A stretch of 11,465 nt of DNA, taken from JBCDBY01 sp039182715. GTDB taxonomy: Bacteria > Planctomycetota > PLA2. Shown here piece after piece: positions 6,542-11,465 of the stretch. Within the stretch, counting starts at the first letter, position 1; every line of letters begins with the position of its first letter. The stretch lies in assembly GCA_039182715.1 (NCBI GenBank), contig JBCDBY010000134.1, forward strand, positions 1-11,465, read 5' to 3'. A program made the position numbers and the translations under genes. The notes beneath the pieces were generated by a model. That model was not told the DNA's origin and made no database searches. It worked only from the letters and a program-made list of their open reading frames with translations.

Positions 6542-7486
6542 ATGGATCAGGAGTTCGTTGCGCACAGCCCCACGATGCGTGAGGTGATGCAGCAGATCGA
6601 GCTCGTCCGCGATTCGGCCGTCGCCGTTCTGGTGACCGGTGAGCGCGGAACGGGCCGGGAAGCGGTCGCCCGTGCGATCCACGCCAAGGGTGTCCGCAAG
6701 GAGCAGCCCTTCGTGCACGTGGACTGCGCCGAGCTGCCTCACGAGGTGATGGAAGCCGTGCTCTTCGGCGAGCGCGAAGAGGGCCGTTTCGAGCTGGCCC
6801 AGGGCGGCACCATCTACGTGGAGTCGATCGACGCGCTGCCGCTCGCGCTGCAGGAGCGTCTTCTCTCGGTGCTCGAGCGCGGCGTCGTCGAGCGCGAGAA
6901 CGGCCGCAAGATCGTGCCCGTGCGGGCGCGCCTGATCGCGTCGACCAACGGCGAGCTGCGCACGCTGGTCGACGAAGGCCGCTTCCGCCGCGACCTCTTC
7001 TGCCGCCTCAACGTCTTCCCCATCACGCTGCCGCCCCTGCGCCGCCGTCGCGAGGACATCGCGCTGCTGTCGCAGGCCTTCCTCGACCGGCACCGCGACG
7101 AGCGCACCCCGCCCGTCCACGCCATCGAGGAGCGGGCGCTGGTCGCGCTCAAGTCGCACGACTGGCCCGGCAACGTGAAGGAGCTGGAGCACGTGGTGCT
7201 CGGTGCGATCCTCGCCTGCGGGCCGGATCGCATCGTCCGCAGCGACAACCTCCCCGCCGGCATCCGTTCGGGCGCGCCCGAAGCGGTCGAGGAGGAGCAG
7301 GAGCTGCCCCCCATCCAGTTCGAGGAGGACGTCATCGTCCCCCTCTCCGAGCTGGAGCGCCGCGCCATCATGCACGCGCTCAAGGTGACCCGGAACAACG
7401 TGACCCGCGCCGCCCGCGCCCTCGGCATCGGCCGCGCCACGATGTACCGCAAGCTCGACCGCTACAAGATCAACCAGAACTCGTAG
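6542..7486 (+). CDS. Degenerate sigma54-activator-like AAA+ regulator with Fis-type HTH
   Basis: A 314-residue protein with PspF-like architecture: an AAA+ domain at the start (SPTMREVMQQIELVRDSAVAVLVTGE), no receiver or sensor domain, and a C-terminal Fis-type helix-turn-helix (about 270-309, ending TRAARALGIGRATMYRKLDR). Family hallmarks kept are FRRDLFCRLNVFPITLPPLRRRREDI (148-173) and DWPGNVKELEHVV. Three key sites are altered. Walker A reads GERGTGRE (33-40), with Arg39 in place of the invariant Lys. The GAFTGA loop that contacts sigma54 is absent: LFG-EREE-GRFELAQGG runs straight through (74-89). The Walker B Asp-Glu aligns with Glu94-Ser95 in TIYVESIDALP. It probably cannot activate sigma54 polymerase and may act as an ATP-insensitive DNA-binding regulator, as TyrR-type GAFTGA-less members work with sigma70. 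The ATG at 6542 has GGGAG 8 nt upstream; in-frame ATGs at 6413 and 6527 lack such support. Its stop overlaps trmB by 17 bp. Confidence 0.85.
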   Translation: MDQEFVAHSPTMREVMQQIELVRDSAVAVLVTGERGTGREAVARAIHAKGVRKEQPFVHVDCAELPHEVMEAVLFGEREEGRFELAQGGTIYVESIDALPLALQERLLSVLERGVVERENGRKIVPVRARLIASTNGELRTLVDEGRFRRDLFCRLNVFPITLPPLRRRREDIALLSQAFLDRHRDERTPPVHAIEERALVALKSHDWPGNVKELEHVVLGAILACGPDRIVRSDNLPAGIRSGAPEAVEEEQELPPIQFEEDVIVPLSELERRAIMHALKVTRNNVTRAARALGIGRATMYRKLDRYKINQNS

Positions 7487-8078
7487 TCGTCCAGCGCATC
7501 CAGGTCACCGACTCCCCGATGCGCTCGAAGCGCTCGGCGAAGAGGCTCCTGTCGTCGTCCGGGACCTCGGTGCGCGTCTCGACCTCGGTCATGCCCGCCC
7601 CCGCCAGGACCTCGCGGATCTGGTCGCGATACCCGTCGTGATCGGTCGCCGTGACGATCTGCCCCTCCGACTTGAGGGCGCGAACCAGCAGCGCCGCCGT
7701 GTCCGCCTGGATCCAGCGGTGCTTGTGGTGCTTGCGCTTGGGCCACGGATCCGGGAAGAGGATCGTGAACGAATCGACCGAGTCCGCGGGCAGCATCTCC
7801 CCCACGACCTTGCGCGCATCGCCCCAGTAGCAGCGCACGTTGCGCAGCCCCGCGCGCGCCACCTTCTCGCAGAACTTGCGGCACTTCTTGCGCGAGATCT
7901 CGACGCCCAGGAACATCGCATCGGGCTCGCGCTCGGCGGTGCGCAGCGTGCGCACGTCCTTGCCGAAGCCCACCTCGACGTGCAGCGCGCGCGCGCCCAC
8001 GCCCATCGCCGCAGGCAACGACGCGGCGGCGGGCAGGTCGACGTCGGAGGGATCGAAGTGGAAGACGTTGCGGGTCAC
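7470..8078 (-). CDS. trmB: tRNA (guanine-N7)-methyltransferase TrmB
   Basis: Methylates N7 of G46 in the variable loop of many tRNAs using S-adenosylmethionine. The 202-residue protein has the Rossmann SAM-binding motif HVEVGFGKD (33-41), an acidic residue for the ribose in FLGVEIS (56-62), and the family signature FPDPWPKRKHHKHRW (108-122) that contacts tRNA and lies next to the catalytic Asp. It is slightly short at both ends compared with the usual 210-240 residues. The start is GTG at 8078: its GTGA overlaps the TGA of the upstream HEAT-protein gene (8075-8077), so the two are translationally coupled. The 3' end overlaps the convergent regulator gene by 17 bp. Confidence 0.93.
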   Translation of the reverse strand: MTRNVFHFDPSDVDLPAAASLPAAMGVGARALHVEVGFGKDVRTLRTAEREPDAMFLGVEISRKKCRKFCEKVARAGLRNVRCYWGDARKVVGEMLPADSVDSFTILFPDPWPKRKHHKHRWIQADTAALLVRALKSEGQIVTATDHDGYRDQIREVLAGAGMTEVETRTEVPDDDRSLFAERFERIGESVTWMRWTTTSSG

Positions 8079-10327
8079 TGCTGGCGCTTCAGCTCTGCCC
8101 GGCGTTTGGCCGCCTCGAGGTAGAGCTTCGCCGCAAGCTTACGCCTTCCCGGATCCTTCTCCAGAACCTTGGCGCGGCTGAACCAGCGGACCGCGCGCTC
8201 GTCGCCGGTGCGCGCCAGCGCGCGCGCCGCGGCCGCCCACAGCTCGCCCGGCACGCGCTTGTCGTTGACCAGCTCCAGCAGACGCGTCGCGGCCGCGGGA
8301 CCGCCGATCTCGCCCAGCTCGCGCAGCACGAACTGCGAGGGGGCCGTGGTCTGTGCCTCCTTGAGGATCATGCGCACGAGGTCGTCGTGCGCTTCCTTGC
8401 CGAACCGCTCCTTGAGCGTGGCCATCGCCTGTTCGCGCAGCTCCGGATCACTCGACTTCTCGAAGATGGCGACGAGCAACGCCTTGGCGTTCGCCTTGCG
8501 CGCCAGACGCAGGATCTCCGGCGAGCCGCCTTCCCGGCCGATCAGCGCGACGAGACGCTCCAGCGCCGCTTGGTCGCCGGTCAGGCGCAGCATCGCGTAG
8601 TCGGACACGACACGAAAGCCGTCCTCCTTGCGCAGCGCGTTGATCGCCTCGATCGCGCGCGGGTCGCGGAAGACCGCGAGCGCCTCGGCCGCCTCGGTGC
8701 GACGCTCCGGCGGACGCTCGCCGTCGAGCGCGGCCGCAACCAGCGCATCGATCGCGCGCGGCTCGCCGAGTTCCTCGAGCGCGGCCGCAACGTGATAGGC
8801 CCGATCCTCGTCGACGTCCCACGCGAGCGCGTCGATGAGCGAGGGGGCGGCGCGCTTGTCTCCGATCGCGCGCAGCACGCGCACCGCGCGGCGACGATGC
8901 GACGGCGTCTCCGCCATGCGCAGATAGCGCTGCGCCGCCGGCACCGCCGCGGCGCCCAGACCCGCCAGCGCCTTGACCGCACCGTCCTCGGCGCGCTGGA
9001 GCTCGGCGCGATTGGCCGACGACTCCGCCGTGAAGAGCGCATAGTCCTGCAGATGCCAGAGGTAGGAGAGGATCAGCACGGCGGCGGCGGTGTCGCCACG
9101 CCGCGCCAGCGTGCGTACGACGCGCTCGCGGTCGCGCGCCGTGGAGTTGGGGAACGCGAACGGCGGAATCCAGCGCGTGACGTGCACGCGTTCCTCCGGA
9201 TCGTCATCGACCCAGGGATTGCGGGCGCGATTGCGTTCGGGCCGCCCGATCCGCTCGTTCCAGAACCGGTTCGCCAGCGCCTTGCCGGAGAGATCGCGCG
9301 CCATGCGGAAGGTGTCTTCGCGATACGGCACCGTCCCGAGCCCCTCGACGAGGAACATCCGCAGGAACGCGCGCTTCTGCAGATCGGCGATGCGCTCGCC
9401 CGCATCGCCGCCCTCCTGCACCGCCAGCACGCGCACGAGGCGCAGCGACGTCGGGACGTGCTCGGGCGCACGGCGCAGGTTCTCCTCGAGGAGCGCGCGC
9501 GCCTCCTTCAACATGCCCGCCGCGCGCGCTTCGTCGCTTTCCTCGCGATGCCGGTAGAGAATCGACTGCACCAGCACGAAGCGTGTGCGCGCGTCGCCGG
9601 GAACCAGCTTGAGGATGGCGCGCGCCTGCGTTTCGACGACGTCGTAGCGTCCCTGCTTCGCCATGTGCTCGAGCAGTTCGCGGCGGCGCGTCACGTCGTC
9701 GGGTCGACGCTGCACCACCTCCGCGAGCGCGCGCGCGATGCGATCGAAGCGCTCGGACGCCGAGGGAATCCAGTCGGGCCGCTCCTGGCGTGCGGGGCGA
9801 CGGTTGCCGAGACCGATCGGGATCACGAGGCCGAGCGGGCCCTGCTCGATCACCTCCGGCTCCGGACCGGTCTCGGGCAGCTCGGCAGCGTAGACGCGCA
9901 GCAGTCCCTCCCAGGGACGAATCGAGGTCGGCTCGAGGTCCGCGCAGGCGAGAAACTCCGCCTCCGCCTGCGGCAGCCACTGCACCTGCAGATAGAACTC
10001 CGCCAGCGCGTACCGCACGTCGGCGCTCTTCGGCTCCGCCGCGCGGCGCGCCAGCAGGTCCTTGTGGCGCGCGGTCTGCGGCTTGGTGATCGGCGGCCGG
10101 CGCCACTCGCCGACCACGACCGGCGTCGGTCGGTTGGGCTCCGCCTGCTCCGGCGGAACCGGCGGCGGATAGGGCTCGATCACAATGCTGCGATAGTCGC
10201 CCTCCTCGTCGTCGGCTGCTTCGCCGAACTCGATCTCCGACTCACCGTCCTCGTCGTCGTCCTCTTCCTGCGCCCAGAGAATCACGGGAAAGAGCAGGAA
10301 CAGGGCGGAAAACCGCAACACCCACAT
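8075..10327 (-). CDS. Exported TPR/HEAT-repeat protein, unknown function
   Basis: From the ATG at 10327 this is a 750-residue protein starting with a signal peptide (MWVLRFSALFLLFPVILWAQ) and probably exported, with cleavage around residue 19-20. A very acidic stretch (EEDDDEDGESEIEFGEAADDEEGD, 21-44) and a Pro-rich linker (51-80) follow. Residues about 94-300 are helical, TPR-like repeats (ALAEFYLQVQWLPQAEAEFLACADLEP; then QGRYDVVETQARAILKLVPGDARTRF). Residues about 447-720 are HEAT/PBS-lyase-like repeats (AVRVLRAIGDKRAAPSLIDAL, ALEELGEPRAIDALV, ALAVFRDPRAIEAI, VLRELGEIGGPAAATRLLELV). No enzymatic motif is seen, so a scaffold or protein-binding role is likely. The longer reading from 10402 adds 25 charged residues before the signal peptide and is rejected. 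No Shine-Dalgarno is visible at 10327. It is coupled to trmB by a 4-nt overlap. Confidence 0.85.
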   Translation of the reverse strand: MWVLRFSALFLLFPVILWAQEEDDDEDGESEIEFGEAADDEEGDYRSIVIEPYPPPVPPEQAEPNRPTPVVVGEWRRPPITKPQTARHKDLLARRAAEPKSADVRYALAEFYLQVQWLPQAEAEFLACADLEPTSIRPWEGLLRVYAAELPETGPEPEVIEQGPLGLVIPIGLGNRRPARQERPDWIPSASERFDRIARALAEVVQRRPDDVTRRRELLEHMAKQGRYDVVETQARAILKLVPGDARTRFVLVQSILYRHREESDEARAAGMLKEARALLEENLRRAPEHVPTSLRLVRVLAVQEGGDAGERIADLQKRAFLRMFLVEGLGTVPYREDTFRMARDLSGKALANRFWNERIGRPERNRARNPWVDDDPEERVHVTRWIPPFAFPNSTARDRERVVRTLARRGDTAAAVLILSYLWHLQDYALFTAESSANRAELQRAEDGAVKALAGLGAAAVPAAQRYLRMAETPSHRRRAVRVLRAIGDKRAAPSLIDALAWDVDEDRAYHVAAALEELGEPRAIDALVAAALDGERPPERRTEAAEALAVFRDPRAIEAINALRKEDGFRVVSDYAMLRLTGDQAALERLVALIGREGGSPEILRLARKANAKALLVAIFEKSSDPELREQAMATLKERFGKEAHDDLVRMILKEAQTTAPSQFVLRELGEIGGPAAATRLLELVNDKRVPGELWAAAARALARTGDERAVRWFSRAKVLEKDPGRRKLAAKLYLEAAKRRAELKRQQ

Positions 10328-10405
10328 GTTCGTAGCATGGTACGGCGGGCGTGCGTCGGAGCGCCCGTTTTTGACAACCCGCTCTTCGAGCCGCCCCCTC
10401 AAACC

Positions 10406-10433
10406 TTGCCGAACCGACGTTTCGGGTTATCTT
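10406..10433 (+). promoter_or_regulatory. Candidate sigma70-type promoter of the initiator tRNA
   Basis: TTGCCG (10406-10411) and TATCTT (10428-10433) are separated by 16 bp. Each matches the sigma70 consensus at four of six positions. The -10 ends 12 bp before the mature tRNA 5' end at 10446, a normal distance for a short leader. The better -35 match TTGACA at 10371-10376 has no -10 at the right spacing. Confidence 0.4.
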
Positions 10434-10445
10434 CCCCGTTTCCAC

Positions 10446-10520
10446 CGCGGGGTGGAGAAGTGGTATCTCACCAGGCTCATAACCTGGGGATCGCGGGTTC
10501 GAATCCCGCCCCCGCCACCA
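10446..10520 (+). tRNA. Initiator tRNA-fMet (anticodon CAT)
   Basis: A complete cloverleaf of 75 nt including an encoded CCA (10518-10520), anticodon CAT at 10478-10480. Initiator hallmarks are an unpaired 1-72 position (C1 against C72, where E. coli has C against A), the purine-pyrimidine pair A11-U24 in the D stem, and an anticodon stem with G30-C40 and G31-C39. The third conserved anticodon-stem pair, usually G29-C41, is A29-U41 here. The D loop is short (agtggta), the variable loop has 5 nt, and the T loop is ttcgaat with a GCGGG/CCCGC stem. Acceptor pairs 2-71 to 7-66 are all Watson-Crick. It is transcribed on the plus strand and followed at once by a terminator, so it is probably a single-gene transcript. 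Confidence 0.95.
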
Positions 10521-10526
10521 GTTGAG

Positions 10527-10562
10527 AGGCCGCCTTGGAGTTCGCTCCGAGGCGGCCTTTTT
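10527..10562 (+). terminator. Intrinsic terminator of the tRNA gene
   Basis: aggccgcct (10527-10535) pairs perfectly with aggcggcct (10550-10558). The inner tggag/ctccg adds five more pairs (one G-T), closing a ttcg tetraloop (10541-10544). The stem is followed by a run of T to 10562. It begins six bases after the tRNA CCA, matching rho-independent termination of a monocistronic tRNA transcript and insulating the downstream kinase gene. Confidence 0.9.
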
Positions 10563-10604
10563 CGTCGCGAGTTCCTTGTCGCGATCTCCGGGCACGATAG
10601 GGCC

Positions 10605-11465
10605 GTGCCCTTCGACCCGGACGCCTTCGTCGCCGCACTGCTCCCGCGGCTGCGCGCCGAGCGCCTGCTGGGCCGGGTGCCGTTCGAGGAGTGGGTGGAC
10701 GGGCCGGTGCACCTCGCGGCGCTCGGCAAGCCCGCCGTGGCCTACGCGACGGCGATCGAGGCGCGGATCCCCGTGGCACGCCGCCTGACCATCGCCCCCC
10801 ACGGCAGCGGCGCCGACATCGAGGCGGGCCACCCGCTGCCGGACGCCGGTTCGCTGCGCGCGGGCGAGGCGCTCCTCGCGTTCGCGCGCGCGCTCCCCGA
10901 AGACGGGACATTTCTCTTCTTCGTGGCGGGCGGCGGCTCGGCGCTGGCCGAGCTCCCCCGCGCCCCCCACACCCTGGAGGAGATCATCGCCCGCACCCGC
11001 GCACTGCTCGGACGGCCGATTGCGGAACTCAACGCCGCGCGCGCCGAAATGTCGGCGCTGAAGGGCGGACGCCTCGGCGAGGCGTGTCCCGCGCGTCAGG
11101 TCGTCACGCTGGTGCTCTCGGACGTACCCGGCGCCGATCTCGATCTCGTCGCGTCGGGCCCGGTCCGGCGTGGCCGGAGGGAGCGCGTGGCGGGCTATCC
11201 GGAGCTGGCGGCCGCTGCGATCGAGTGTCTGCGCGCGCAGGGCATCGCCGCGATCGACCTCGCGCCCGCGCTCGACAACACGATGGACGACGGCGTCGCC
11301 CTGCATCGGGACTGGATCGGGGCGCATGCGCGGCCCGCGCCATGGGCGCTCGTAAGCGGCGGCGAGCTCCCGGTCGCCGCACGCGGAAGCGGTCGCGGAG
11401 GCCGCAACAGCGAGTTCGTCGTGCGGCTCGCGGACGCGCTCCGCACGCAGCCCGGCCGCTGGCGC
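10605..11465 (+). CDS. MOFRL-family glycerate 2-kinase (3' end cut by window)
   Basis: Phosphorylates glycerate to 2-phosphoglycerate, feeding glyoxylate or sugar-acid breakdown into glycolysis. The 287 visible codons from GTG 10605 run off the window without a stop. Family motifs in order are LAALGKPAVAY (37-47, with the conserved GK), AGHPLPDAGS, FVAGGGSALAELP (106-118, nucleotide loop), ELNAARAEMSALKGGRL, LVLSDVPGADLDLVASGP (169-186), and SGGE (251-254) with GRGGRNSEF (263-271), which opens the MOFRL part. It is compact: SGGE lies tens of residues earlier than in typical 420-450-residue GckA/TtuD proteins, with a shortened N-terminus and a shortened stretch after ASGP. No in-frame ATG, GTG or TTG lies between the terminator and this GTG; the ribosome binding site is weak (AGGG very close to the start). 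A minus-strand open frame covers the same DNA but has no family signature. Confidence 0.85.
   Translation, partial: MPFDPDAFVAALLPRLRAERLLGRVPFEEWVDGPVHLAALGKPAVAYATAIEARIPVARRLTIAPHGSGADIEAGHPLPDAGSLRAGEALLAFARALPEDGTFLFFVAGGGSALAELPRAPHTLEEIIARTRALLGRPIAELNAARAEMSALKGGRLGEACPARQVVTLVLSDVPGADLDLVASGPVRRGRRERVAGYPELAAAAIECLRAQGIAAIDLAPALDNTMDDGVALHRDWIGAHARPAPWALVSGGELPVAARGSGRGGRNSEFVVRLADALRTQPGRWR

Noticed and set aside
10371..10376. Perfect TTGACA as a -35 element for the tRNA
   Set aside because: No acceptable -10 hexamer 15-19 bp downstream; the pair at 10406-10433 fits position and spacing better.
8387..10525. 712-codon open frame on the plus strand
   Set aside because: Antisense to the TPR/HEAT gene, Arg-rich, and its last residues (HNLGIAGSNPAPATS) are simply the translated tRNA.
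10242..11327. 361-codon and shorter minus-strand frames containing GGGIRTRDPQVMSLVRYHF-like text
   Set aside because: These phrases come from translating the complement of the initiator tRNA, a known misannotation; the plus strand codes for the glycerate kinase.

Overview
The window is a compact, strongly G+C-rich bacterial chromosome segment (near 70% by eye, with G/C-dominated third codon positions). It holds twelve protein-coding genes, two of them cut by the window edges, and one initiator tRNA. No mobile element, CRISPR array, rRNA or phage gene is visible. Taxonomy cannot be fixed from this alone. A tandem bactofilin pair whose second member carries an N-terminal zinc ribbon, weak or absent Shine-Dalgarno sequences at many starts, and an exported TPR/HEAT protein suggest Planctomycetota or another high-GC lineage such as Myxococcota or Acidobacteriota. 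This is a low-confidence guess.

Layout. (1) Positions 1-2720: the C-terminal two thirds of mutS; a 71-bp gap filled with a degenerate heptamer tandem repeat; a VOC-fold protein gene; then, on the minus strand and overlapping it tail to tail, a small two-helix membrane protein gene preceded by a 51-codon ORF. (2) Positions 2882-4197: two bactofilin genes on the plus strand, a plain one followed by one with a zinc ribbon in front and a histone-H1-like Lys/Pro/Ala tail behind. (3) Positions 4207-6414, minus strand: tupB-tupC-tupA, a complete tungstate-type ABC importer (permease, ATPase, lipoprotein binding protein), packed with 4-nt or 10-nt junctions. (4) Positions 6542-7486: a sigma54-activator-like AAA+/Fis regulator, divergent from the tup operon. 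Its GAFTGA loop is missing and its Walker A and Walker B residues are altered. (5) Positions 7470-10327, minus strand: an exported TPR/HEAT-repeat protein gene whose stop overlaps the GTG start of trmB (tRNA m7G46 methyltransferase). (6) Positions 10446-10562: an initiator tRNA-Met(CAT) with encoded CCA and a strong intrinsic terminator. (7) From 10605 to the end: a partial, compact MOFRL-family glycerate 2-kinase.

How the genes relate. mutS, trmB, the initiator tRNA and glycerate kinase are ordinary housekeeping or metabolic functions. The bactofilin pair looks like a cytoskeletal module, possibly with a nucleic-acid- or membrane-contacting member. The tup operon implies uptake of tungstate (or molybdate) for a W/Mo enzyme encoded elsewhere. 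The divergent degenerate regulator is a candidate, unproven, controller of that operon. The most unusual items are the degenerate sigma54-activator-like protein and the zinc-ribbon/bactofilin/H1-like-tail fusion, whose tail carries three copies of a D-(S/G)-L-L-(R/K) motif. No complete new defence or enzymatic system is evident.
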